Shown here: positions 1-9,734 of the stretch, piece after piece
Layout: each line of letters opens with the position of its first letter
How positions within the stretch are numbered: position 1 is the first letter of the stretch
Origin: Chara braunii
Lineage: Eukaryota > Streptophyta > Charophyceae > Charales > Characeae
Length of the DNA stretch: 42,099 nucleotides
NCBI GenBank assembly: GCA_003427395.1
Contig: BFEA01000006.1
Span: forward strand, 5,977,066 to 6,019,164
Direction: 5' to 3'
Translations under genes and position numbers: made by a program
The notes under the pieces: generated by a model
Database searches by the model: none
The model's input: only the letters and a program-made list of their open reading frames with translations
What the model was told of the DNA's origin: nothing

Positions 1-1151
1 TCTCCACTGGCTGCAATGCGTGGAAGTGCTGGTGCACTTGTGCGCTGAGTCAGGAGGAGCAGCGCTGGAGGAGAAGATGCACTGGAGGGAGGAAGAAGCC
101 TGTACGCTGGAAGTGAATGCAGCCATAGCTGCCCAGCGAGTTAGTAAGTAGGTTAGAAGGGTTAGTACTTAGCTATGGGTAGTATTCAGAGTAGATCCTT
201 GTGAGAACTGTGTGTGTATGCATCATAGGAGGAGAAGACTGAGACGAAGAGTGTGCATTCGAGGTTTGGCTATGGGAGACACTTACCTGAGTTGGTTGTG
301 ATCTGCTGAGTTGGCGCTGATGAGTTATGACTATCTTGATGACTGGGAGACAATCTGCAGGGAAAGCGCTGATGCCCTGGAAGGCATATTGATGAGTTGA
401 GCAGAGATTTGTGTTGCGCTGATGAGCGCTGGACTCAGGGAAACTTTGAAACACTTTGTAATCATATTTCTGATAATATAAGCTGTGAGACTCGGTCCTC
501 TTCTTCTCTACCTTTGTCTATGGTCAGACTACTGTTCATTGTGTGTGGAAGATGATGCATGACATGTACACATCTGCATAAGATGGTCCCCAGGACCCAT
601 GCAATTTCATCAACCGGATTTATGCACTGTCCATATGCAGATGGAACAGGAATTGGTCTCAGCAGCCCCAGTGGATTCATTCCTTGTGATGCATATTAGA
701 CTTACTGATGGGTTTGCGAATCATGCCACCCTCCAGCCATGAGTCTGAACTGCTGTGAACGTGTTTTTCGGCTGGAAAGAATTTTTGGCTGTAAAGTTAT
801 TTTTGGCTGGAGGTTTCATTCCTTGCCATGCATATTAAAAATTATTATGTCGCAAAGGTACTGGTCTCAGGAGCCCAACAGGTTTGCGAATCCTGTCTCT
901 CTGGCCAAAAATAACCTTCAGAATCTGAGAACTATGACATTTGTCTATCGCAACGCATTCCTAATCAGGAATAAACAGTCCATCTTCATTTGTACAGAGA
1001 AAACAACAATAAGTCGTTAGTGAGATTCAACACTGGGAGAGCGTTCGGTTGTTGTATATCTTAAGAAAAAATCCTTAAGATCTCTTCTGTGTTTGTCCGT
1101 TTGTCACCGTCTCGAATTGTCTATCTATCTCTGTTCACAGCATACAAAAGG
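1..1151. other. intergenic, no gene recognised
   Basis: No open frame here has recognisable domains. The stretch 300-430 repeats the short motif GCGCTGATGAG three times with variation (about 313, 368 and 418). A TTTTTGGCTG motif recurs at about 780-810. Otherwise I see nothing that supports a gene. Confidence 0.5.
655..892 (+). repeat. rearranged short duplication
   Basis: Three blocks occur twice: GGTCTCAG (655 and 862), TTCATTCCTTG followed by ATGCATATTA (676-698 and 815-837), and GGTTTGCGAATC (711-722 and 881-892). Block order differs between the copies, so this is a diverged and shuffled duplication rather than a clean tandem. No function is suggested. Confidence 0.4.
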
Positions 1152-1383
1152 GGCGACCACTCACACAGACAGTTGAAGTGAGTGACAAACAAACCAGCAC
1201 ACAGGGTGGCAGAGTGACGGAAAGAGAAACAGGGAGGATGACAGTTTGACAGACAGACAAATATACAGGTCTATTTGTGTATTTGGCAAACTGTCACCCT
1301 CCCTATTTCTCTCTCCGTCACTCTGCCACCCTGTGTGCTCGTCTGTGTGTCACGCACTTCAACTGTCTGTGTGAGTGGTCACC
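1152..1383. repeat. fold-back element, 112-bp inverted arms
   Basis: The arm 1152-1263 is the reverse complement of 1272-1383. By eye about 12 of 112 positions mismatch, and only 8 bases lie between the arms. The homology stops sharply at both outer ends. RNA from either strand would fold into one long hairpin. This is the shape of a fold-back MITE or of a young inverted duplication of the kind that feeds small-RNA precursors. I found no convincing target-site duplication next to it. The arms are rich in CTGTCTG-type motifs, like the sequence just downstream (1384-1560). Confidence 0.8.
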
Positions 1384-1618
1384 ATTGCCAGTTTGTCTGC
1401 CTGACTCTGTCTGCCAGTCTGTTTGTTTGTTCGTCTGTCTGTCGGTTTGTCACTCTGTCACGCCAGTCTGTCATGGCTGTTCGTCGGTCAGTCTGTCCGG
1501 GTGATGTTAATGTTCTTTTTGTCCTTTGGTCACCCACTGTGTTGCAATGTTTGTCTGACTGTTGAACGACCAGCCAGGTTTCAAACAGTCTGTCTGACAA
1601 CCACACTGATTGACAGAA

Positions 1619-1646
1619 CATGTGTGTGTGTGTGTGTGTATGTGAC

Positions 1647-1703
<57 letters not shown>

Positions 1704-1704
1704 C

Positions 1705-1732
<28 letters not shown>
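1619..1732 (+). repeat. (GT)n microsatellite
   Basis: Long alternating GT tract interrupted at about 1639-1650 (ATGTGACATT) and about 1703 (GACT). Long Cys-Val or His-Thr open frames across it on the two strands are products of the dinucleotide repeat and not genes. Confidence 0.95.
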
Positions 1733-1735
<3 letters not shown>

Positions 1736-1786
1736 CACGGGTGTATGATCCTCCGGGCGCCCACAGCCCCAAAGCCACCCAATACG

Positions 1787-1819
1787 TACCGTATACCATG
1801 CAGACAATGGTATACGGTA
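1787..1819. repeat. 12-bp perfect inverted repeat
   Basis: TACCGTATACCA (1787-1798) pairs perfectly with TGGTATACGGTA (1808-1819) across a 9-base loop. It lies 55 bases past the GT microsatellite. It could be a protein-binding dyad or a relic hairpin. No gene next to it makes it a terminator or operator. Confidence 0.6.
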
Positions 1820-1922
1820 TTGATATTGCTCCAATAATTTGTTAACTTGTTATATATAGTTAAACAGAGCTACCCGGTAAACCGTAGGTAGAGAGGGAGA
1901 AAAGGATGACAAACAAGGGGTT

Positions 1923-1964
1923 GTGACAAACTGTTTCGTCATAGTTTCACCGACTCATCAGGGG
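1923..1964 (+). repeat. dispersed repeat shared with about 20960
   Basis: This stretch, beginning TGTGACAAACTGTTTCGTC, is similar to 20960-20999 (TGTGACAGACTGTTTCGTC), including a following TTCACCGACT. In both places a dinucleotide microsatellite lies nearby upstream. It is probably a fragment of an older dispersed repeat. Confidence 0.45.
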
Positions 1965-2037
1965 GCTGACCCCTCAACAATATGCAGAATCCCCTAACTG
2001 ATTACATTGTAAGTAATGATCTATCGTAACCGCTACT

Positions 2038-2997
2038 GTGACGAAAATCAAAACAAACTATCACTCACCCATACCAGATGGAAAACTCTACAGACTATCG
2101 GTGCACACCCCATCACAACCAAGCAAAAAAAATACTCCAGACACGCTGTTGGCACCAGAGGCACATCATGTTTGTGTCGCACTACCTGATCGGAGAAACC
2201 GTAGTAGGGTGCTAACGAAGTCGTGGTATATATGTATATATACATGTACGCACGTTTTCGAACACATACGCGTACGTGGTGCTACCCAAATTCATACATA
2301 CTTAAACAACCAATACATTTCCCACCCAGTTTTTTTCTATACGTTGTTGCACTTTTTTCAGTCAGGCCACTTCTTGCGACCCAAAAAACCAGCAGCCTCT
2401 TACACAGGATTTTATTGTTGTTTGCAATAAATAAATAAATTGAATAAAGTCAATCCCTATCTGTTGCGTGCATTCGGCTTCGAACGAGACCCTTCAATTA
2501 CGGTTTTTGTCGGCCCCCAGTCTTAGGAATCTTTTATTTTGATTCAGAACAGCAAAGATCATGCGAATAATAAATTATAAAATTTTGTTGTGTCATGTAT
2601 GTATCGATTCTGCCAATTTATTAATTTTGATAATTGTGACTAGATCAGCAAACAGAGTCAATGCAAATGAAGCAGGACCGACTGACTCTAGCAATGACAA
2701 AGATAAATGAGGGAAGAATGAGAACTCATAATAATTTTAAAAAGTACAGGTGAGTAGACACGACCAACACTCATCAAGAGTCCTCACTAATCTCTCTAGT
2801 GTTGCATACTCAATCTCTCATTTGGTTGTGCGTCTCTTGTGCCTTGAGCAATGTCCACGCACTTCCTGAGATTGTGGTCTCTAGATATAAAGCCACCTAA
2901 AACCTGCAAGTTCTGAACATTTTCATCAAAGGTCCATGATTCGGAAATCAACCATAGCAAAAAACTTATCTCATAAGGTAGGAAGATATGACTCGGA
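2038..2997. other. intergenic, AT-rich, no gene recognised
   Basis: Only short open frames without known motifs are present. An AT palindrome lies near 2232-2245, and AATAAA-like runs occur at 2427-2446 without an upstream coding region to serve. I see no RNA gene. Confidence 0.5.
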
Positions 2998-3104
2998 GAA
3001 AAACCCTCGTCTAGGATGTCTGAACTCTGATAGTCCAGTCACTGCCTCATGAAAAACCCTCGTTTAGGATGTCTGAACTCTGTTAGTCCAGTCACTGCCT
3101 CATG
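2998..3104 (+). repeat. 53-bp tandem duplication
   Basis: Two head-to-tail copies with a 53-base period (2998-3050 and 3051-3103) differ at only two positions that I can see (C/T in GT-TAGG and A/T in CTG-TAG). This is a recent local duplication in otherwise unique-looking sequence. Confidence 0.85.
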
Positions 3105-4852
3105 GTCAATTTTCGCTGAAGAGAGGTATCTCTTAGCCATGTCAACCAAATCACCCCAACAAGAGTCATCGGTAAGAAGAAAAGGAACTGGAGGTCTGAG
3201 ATAGTCGGTATAAAGCTTGGGTTAAAACTCGTGGATCAGCTTGGTATCACTCTCGTCAAATTTTCTTTGCCTCTCCTCAAGGAATCTTGCTGCTAAGATT
3301 CAGACTGAGTCAAAGAGATCATGAGTTTCCGTACCTCTCTTCAAGCAATCTTTAAAGTCATGAGCGGTACCTGCTGCAAATTCAGTGTGAACTACAAAGA
3401 CGGATAAGTCCCCTTGCTTGAAGGCAACTACATTGACATACCGGTACTAGAAGGGATCTTTGGAAGCAGTCCTGTTGAGAATAGTAAGAACTGATTAACT
3501 GACTGGAAATAGAGTAACAGTACTCATGTGTCAGGATATATGCCGAAACTAATATCAATAATGACGGATTTTGATTGATAATGATCAACAAGTATTGATG
3601 ATTATTCTTCAAAATGAATATTGCTAACAAGACTACTGACTCCTTGATACTGACTTCTTGTAATGATTGAAAAAGTCTTCAAGAGAAAATATGAGCTTTT
3701 ATATGTTCACTCGAGTATAGCCCTGGCTTGCTAATCATCACGAGTAATGAGTCGGTGCTATGCATTCTGTGGTTACGATCATGGAACCGAAAAACGTATT
3801 CCTCAATTTTCTTTTTCTGCTCTTTCCCTTAGAGCTGGCTTGTCATGCTTCATGTCCAGAATCACCTCTGTTTACCAACCCTCGTGCTTGTCACGATTGA
3901 TAATGCCTTTGACTACTAACATATATGCGCCTTTCATGTTTCTTTATCCTAATGAAGATGACAACCTAAGAGGAGCTGAAAGGAAAGCAGTATGATAAAC
4001 GTTCTTGACGGGCCCCGTATAACGAGTGAGAGTAAGTGAGTTCAATTAAGTCTAGTTTCGACTGTGTATTTTACGTGAAGAGTCAGCGGAGGTCGAACTC
4101 GGCCTGTGTACCACTCACACAGTCGGTCTGATTAAGCTTAATCAAGACCCCAACTTGAAATTTGGTTTCCCATCGATGATTGATTCCAGATGACGAGTTT
4201 ACAAAAGAAGCCTATATGAAAGTTTTGCTAAAGGAAAGAGACCTGATCGATGCTCAACACATGTTACACTGGTATTGTATGCAGATTGAAGTTTAATATC
4301 CTGATGGAGAAGTCTTGCTAGGACTTTGGATGAGAATTTCCTCAGCCCCTTTGTGGCGGACCCACCAGGTGTGGTGCTCCGCCTGGGGCAGAGATGGAGA
4401 TGGAGGAAGAAGGGGGAGCGAGATGGCACAACGCAGCTCCCACGCCAGACTCCAACGCATATACTCCAAATCGTGCGAATGCAGAAATGAATCGGAAAAC
4501 AGACAACAGTTGGGGTATACCCCAACGGACTGAAGGGACTGGATTGGACTGACTGGTACCGACAGAGGTACCGACCTGGACTGGACTGCCCCGAATACAA
4601 CTCAAGCCTGTGAGAATAGGCCAAGGGGTTGGTCTCGCAGGCCAACCAGAGGTCCGCTACACGATCCTCGACGTGTGGTGGATCGCCTAGATACAGCACG
4701 CTTCCGCCAAAAAGCGGAACTCTACCAAAGAAAAAGAAAACATGAGTAGTCTAGGATGCGAAGCAAGCTCCATGCTGAGTCCATGCGATGCAACCTAGGA
4801 TAAAAAATGTCACAAAAAACAACAATGTCACAGCTCACAGCCTAAGTAAAAG
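3105..4852. other. intergenic, no gene recognised
   Basis: Short open frames on both strands, including one of 166 codons on the minus strand at 4199-4699, show no recognisable domain. That frame overlaps repetitive GGACTGGACTG and GGTACCGAC motifs (4530-4590). I treat all of them as chance frames. Confidence 0.45.
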
Positions 4853-5026
4853 CAGAAGCAACTAACTAGCATACGTGTCATAGGAAAGCAGAAAGTAATG
4901 ACAAGTAAATCCTAAAATGTTGGAGGCAGTAGCCTCAGACTGGAAACAGCTGACTAGCGTATAAGTCCTAAGAACAGCAAAAGCAGAACAACTTAATCCT
5001 AAAAATGTCAGAGGCAGTAGCCTCAG
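4853..5026 (+). repeat. diverged tandem duplication, about 88-bp period
   Basis: Two copies, about 4853-4938 and 4941-5026, each end in GAGGCAGTAGCCTCAG and share CTGACTAGCGTA-like and ATCCTAAAA blocks in the same order. The block GAGGCAGTAGCCTC is itself partly palindromic. Confidence 0.65.
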
Positions 5027-6020
5027 TCTAAGGGCAACAAAGCAACAACAAGTCAACCATATGTCACAGAGGAGTGTGTCGCAAGCCAAAGGGTGGGATG
5101 GTCTCTGAGGGTGGCGAATGCAGCCTAGGGGTCGATAACTCCTAAGGGCATCCACACATAGTGACAGGGGGAACACATGTCGTCAGGCTCAATTAGGGTA
5201 GGGGACTGGGAGCGAACAGAACCATTGACCCTAACAGATTAACCATCAGGGCGGGTAATGCTCGACTAAAGGGGTGACCGCTATGGAGGGTCAACCATGC
5301 AAGGGAACAAGGGAACCTGGTATACTGGGCGCACCTAGATGAAGCATGCGAGGCTGCCTAACTAGGGCGTGAGGGCCGACAAAGGGTAGAAGGGTGATGG
5401 GTAAGGGAATCATGCAAATGACTCCTAAAGTGAGGTAGGTCGGAGTTAGATCCGTAAGCTAGGAAGCCAGGGCAACGCTACAGTCCCGATACCTATACAT
5501 ATATCTAAGTTTTAAGGGTGGCTTGATACCTTTTTTTACTTTGAATTTGTCAGCATACTCAAATTTTATGAGTTCCATCAATTATACCAAAGAGTCGTCA
5601 AGAAACCTTAGCTCTTCGGTGGATTCTTGAAGGCGCCTTGTGGAGACGACGTTTGACAACCTTTCGTTGCCTATATTTTGTTCAAAAGCCTAGTGTACTA
5701 GTTTTCAAAACATATATAAATTGATTTGCACAAAATTAACACGATACGCCAAAAATGCTATGAAAAATAGAGAAAGTAGAAGTTAATTGTGGCTTATAAA
5801 TAGTAATATGACAGAGTAAGGTGGTAAGAGAGTGGGGACGTCTGAAGTAGGCAAAACTGATCGTGACGAAGTCCATGAAGCTGTCGATGACGTCCATGAT
5901 GAGATGTCCGGAATGTCGTGGAGGAAGAGCCGCAACACCGACGAGTTGAAGTGACAAAACTGGAGTGGATGGAGTACTGAGAAGTCAAAGACGTGGGAAG
6001 ATAGGTCAGAGTCAATCGTC
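5027..6020. other. 3' flank of the retroelement, no LTR recognised
   Basis: On the minus strand this follows the chromodomain stop, so a polypurine tract and 3' LTR would be expected here. I could not match it to any sequence upstream of gag (11.3-12.7 kb). No gene is evident. Confidence 0.4.
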
Positions 6021-6640
6021 TTATCGAGCAGTATGACGACGAGGGCGCTGTGGACGCCCAGAAGCATCTGGCTGCTGCTGAAGGTCTACCTTAGATGGAG
6101 CAAGCTCGACTTCAGCGGTCTCCTCAACCGAGGGAGAAGGAGGAGGGTCGGTGGGCTGAGGAGGAGCAGTCAACCCAGCACGACGAGCATGGTCATAGGC
6201 ACGCACCAACATGCGAGTGTGCTGCAAGTGCTCGAGGGGCTCCCAAGTAGCCTCCTCCTCAGGTTAACCCTTCCAACGTACGAGATACTCAACGTGAGGA
6301 GGGTTGTCGTTGATGACTCGGCGACCAATGATGTCTCAAACGAGGAACTCCTCGTGACCGTCCACCATGATGGGTGGAGGACGCTCGTATGGTCGTCCAA
6401 CGAAACTCTCAGACGATCTGCGGTAAGAACGCAGTAACGAGACGTGGTAGACATCATGCACACGAGTCTGGCGTAGGTAGTCGGGCAACTTCACACGGAA
6501 GCTGACCGGGCTAGAAGCTGTGTGAGAACCGACGTCCTGGAGAACGCGGCATGGGTCAAAGACGCGATGTCGAAACTTGCGAAGTGTGTCCGCTTCGAGC
6601 TGTAAGTGGTGGGCGTCGATAAGCACATCATCATCGACTT
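6021..6640 (-). pseudogene. integrase GPY/F module and chromodomain
   Basis: The GPY/F module shows VLQDVGSHTA, VKLPDYLRQ and HDVYHVSLLRSY (about 6430-6570). The chromodomain signature VEYLVRWKG...EEEATWEPLEHL lies at about 6215-6290, with a TAA at 6264-6266 in place of the usual Tyr codon after WKG. A TGA at 6336-6338 separates the two modules. The tail is Pro/Glu-rich and ends in an Arg-rich stretch at the TAA at 6021. A chromodomain at the integrase C-terminus defines chromoviruses and is thought to direct insertion to chromatin bearing methylated histone H3. Confidence 0.85.
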
Positions 6641-7200
6641 TGAATGGATGATCCATCCCGACCTCGGTCTGACCATCAGTCTAGGGATGGTAAGACGAGG
6701 AGAAGCGGAGCTGGGTGCCGTAAACCCCGTGGAGTCGTCGTGAGAATCGGCTGGTAAAGCGCGGATCACGGTCAGATATGATGCTCAGAGGTAAGCCCTG
6801 CTCACGCACGACTCGGTCAGACACGGTGTTGTTGACCTCACATGCACTGGTGGCATAGCGGCACGGAACAAAGCGTGCACGCTTCGTGAAGCGGTCGACA
6901 ACGACCAGGATAGCATCATGACCGTGGGGGGTCGAAAGACCGATAAAATTCATTGAGATGGACTGCCAACGACCCTCAGGGATAGGAAGAGGTTGGCGCA
7001 AACCATAAGGCAGGTGGTTCGCACTGTTCACCTCCTGATAGGTGGGACACTCTGCGACGTAGTTCTTCACAAAGTCCTTGCGCTTTGGTCAGACGTAGAG
7101 GCGGCTCACACGAGCCAACGTCTTGTAGAAGCTTATATGACCGACGACTGCCTGATCATGGAACTCTACTACTGCTCAGGCACGTAGTTGTCCAGTGGAG
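6640..7200 (-). pseudogene. integrase zinc finger and truncated core
   Basis: The H2C2 zinc finger is visible as FHDQAVVGH (about 7138-7165) and ECPTYQ (about 7035-7052), where the last Cys reads Tyr (codon at 7038-7040). A TGA at 7089-7091 interrupts the spacer. In the DDE core the first catalytic Asp reads Asn (SMNFIGL, codon 6948-6950), the second is present (ISDRDPRF), and a TAG at 6681-6683 precedes TDGQTE, which holds the third acidic residue. Directly after TDGQTE the frame jumps to the GPY/F region, so roughly 100 or more residues of the usual core C-terminus are missing. Confidence 0.85.
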
Positions 7201-7414
7201 GGAACACAAATACGGGGCTCTCTGGTGCCCTGTAAACCGTGTCAGTACACAAGACCGTTGTCCCCGAAAGAGTAGGTCGGGACGATCTTGCCACTCGGAA
7301 GGGTCGCATGGATATTGCGATAGTCGGGGCAGTGGCGGTACTGAGTGCGAAACTCGTCGATAACCGAGTGGTGGACGGTAGTGATCGAGATGGCAACGAG
7401 TTGGATCTGCTTCT

Positions 7415-8245
7415 GATCATGGTCAGGGCGCCGGGATAAGGCATCTGCAACCCGATTAGTCTCACCATTGATATGCTCAGTGGTAAAACTTAACTCGGAT
7501 AGGTCGCGCCACCAGTGAGCCTGTCGAGGAGTGAGCTTCAACTTTGTCAGAAAAACCTTGACAACAGAGTTGTCCGTGCGCACCGTGAATGGTGCCCTGT
7601 GCAGGTAGTGACGCCAGTGCTGAGTGGCATAAACTACTGCAAGAACCTCACGTTCATCAGCAGTGTAGTTTATCTCGGCGGGCAGAAGCTGAAGGGAGTA
7701 GAAGGCTATCGGAAAATCACTTGAGCGAGAGACTCGACAGTGCCGTCCTTGGCGATGGTAGGAAAATAGTCAATAGAAGGCTCGTTAGTAGCTGGACGAG
7801 TAGGCGTCAGGCGGGAGGTAGTGGTAGGGGTAGAGGGTGGGAAGCAAGGGGTACGAGGATGAGAGGAATCGGGAGAGGAGGGGAAAATTTGAGAAAGAAC
7901 TGCTCCTACAACAAAGTCTGACGCATCGGTGGTAAGGATAAAAGGGCAATCAAAATTGGGTATGTGAAAAACCGATGCGCATGTCACCGCCTTCTTCAGG
8001 GCGCGGACAACGTCCTTGTGGAGGGGTGAACAAACCCATGGCAAGTTCTTCCAAAGGAGGGTGGAGGTAAGGACGTAGGAATACCTAACGTATCCCTGGA
8101 TGAAATTACTATAGTTGTTGGTAAGGCCTAGGAAGGTGCGAAGCTGCTTGGCGGATGTGGGGACGGGCCACTCCGTAATAGCAGTGATCTTCGCCTCGTC
8201 CATGCGAAGACCCTGGTGAGACATGTAGTGTCCTAAGAAATTCAC
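7415..8245 (-). pseudogene. RT connection and RNase H, broken
   Basis: The connection begins at NFLGHYMSHQGL (about 8210-8245) and includes LRTFLGLTNNY. RNase H follows with TTDASD (about 7915-7930), the DEREVLAVVYA helix (about 7640-7670), RTDNSVVK (about 7560-7583), and closes with VADALSRRPD (about 7420-7450). The acidic catalytic residues are all present. A frameshift lies near 7720. Between the first catalytic strand (VLSQ) and the PIAFYSL strand there is a Ser/Thr/Pro-rich insert of about 50 residues (about 7720-7885) that family members usually lack. Confidence 0.88.
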
Positions 8246-8259
8246 TTTGTGCAGGGCGA

Positions 8260-8890
8260 CACTTGCTCAGCTTGGCGTAGAAGCCATGCCTGCGAAAGCG
8301 GTCAAGGACGTCGAGGAGGTGTCTGAGATGCTCCTCAAGGGTACGACTGTAGACCGGGATATCGTCGAGGTAGACGAGAACGTACTGCTCCAGAATGTCC
8401 TTGATTTTGTCGTTCATCGCCCTCTGGAAGTTAGCGGGTGCGTTGGTGAGGCCGAATGGCATCACCATAAACTCATAGTGGCCGAAGCGCGATCAGAACC
8501 TTGTCTTCGGCTGGTCCGCTTCAGCGACGCGGATCTGATGGTAACCGCTACGAAGATCAATCTTCGTAAAGAAGTGGTTGCCTGCTAGGCGGTCGAACAG
8601 CTCGTCGGAACGAGGCATGGTGTAGTTGTTCTTAACCGTGTAGCAGTTGAGACCGCGATAGTCGATGCAGAGACGGAGAGTTCCATCCACTTTGCGAGCA
8701 AAGAGGACAGGTGCACCCTACGGGGAGTTGCTTTAAACCCAGTCTCTTGAGCTCCTCAAACTGACGCTTGAGTTTGGTGGCCTCGGGGATCGAGAGTCAA
8801 TAGGGTGCCTGGTGGTGAATACGATAGTCAGGCACAAGCTAAATGGAGTGTTCGACATCACGCATCGGTGGGATGCCGGCGTACAAGAAC
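8260..8890 (-). pseudogene. reverse transcriptase domain, broken
   Basis: RT motifs appear in order: PDYRIHHQAPY upstream (about 8805-8840), [11 protein letters not shown] (about 8640-8680), [13 protein letters not shown] (about 8530-8570), VMPFGLTNAPANFQ (about 8425-8470), and the catalytic YLDD box at 8361-8372. The YLDD residues are intact. Stops at 8839-8841 (TAG), 8797-8799 (TGA), 8719-8721 (TAG) and 8493-8495 (TGA) interrupt it. A frameshift lies near 8725 and another near 8250. All four stops can be explained by one C-to-T or G-to-A change from the residue usual in the family. Confidence 0.92.
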
Positions 8891-9319
8891 GGCGATCGGA
8901 AAACGTCATGGTACTCTCGAATGAGGTCACGGACTGCGAGCTCCAAGTCAGCTCTATATCGTGCGAGTTCATCAGCGTCAGCGTCAGCGCGCGACGGCGG
9001 GGTGGACTTGACGGACGACGGAGGGTGGGAAGTAGAGATGGGAGTCATGGAGATAGAAGGAGGATCTGGCTCCAGAGGGATGAGCTCGGCGTCGGGACAT
9101 GGTGGATCATAGTGTAAGAGATCCGTAACGTTCAACATAAAGAAGGTGACGTCGTCCTGTCGGATGAAGTGAGCAAACTGTCGAGGCGAGGTGACAGTGA
9201 TCGTAGGAGATGGTGTGGGCACGGAAGGCTCCGGGAGAGGAGGATCGGGGCATGGTGTCGCAGTGGTACCTATGAAAGGTACTCGATACGTCTGTCCACA
9301 CTTCGTTTTGAGAACGAGA

Positions 9320-9640
9320 GTGTTGGTCGCCCAATCGGCCTCGGTGCTGCGGAACCGACGAGACCACGGAGTACCGAGAATGAAATCGTACCCACATGGA
9401 AATGTGCGGAGGAGCGGTGGCGACGAGACGCCGGGGGACGATCAATCGGCTCGAGAGTGAGGAAGAAAGGGAGGTCGGTGATTGTCTGATCGAAGAAGCA
9501 CTGGGTCTTGTTATCCCCTAGGATGACAGAGATGGGAGTCGGAGACCCTGTCGTGGGTAAGCGGGTCTTTTTCACCACACGTGGGTGAATGAAGTCGCCC
9601 TGAGAACCGGAATGAGAAGGCGACTCAGTGCAGCGACATG
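9320..9640 (-). pseudogene. retropepsin-like aspartic protease remnant
   Basis: The flap-side motif GSQGDFIHP (about 9585-9611) and the C-terminal ILGTPW motif (9364-9381) mark a clan AA retropepsin that would process Gag-Pol. The codon expected to give the catalytic Asp of the DSG/DTG triad reads CAT (His) at 9612-9614, so this copy would be inactive. A frameshift separates the N-terminal part from the ILGTPW part. The ILGTPW frame then runs open down to a stop at 8839. Confidence 0.75.
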
Positions 9641-9734
9641 GAGGGTGAGTCGCTCTTGACGAGCCTGGAGCATGCTCAAGTTCAGAAGAGAGGACACAAC
9701 GTCCTCGCGAGTCGCAAGCTGCTCGCTGCAACGG

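Noticed and set aside
1379-1845. Long His-Thr and Cys-Val open frames
   Set aside because: They are translations of the GT microsatellite and nearby CTGTCTG repeats.
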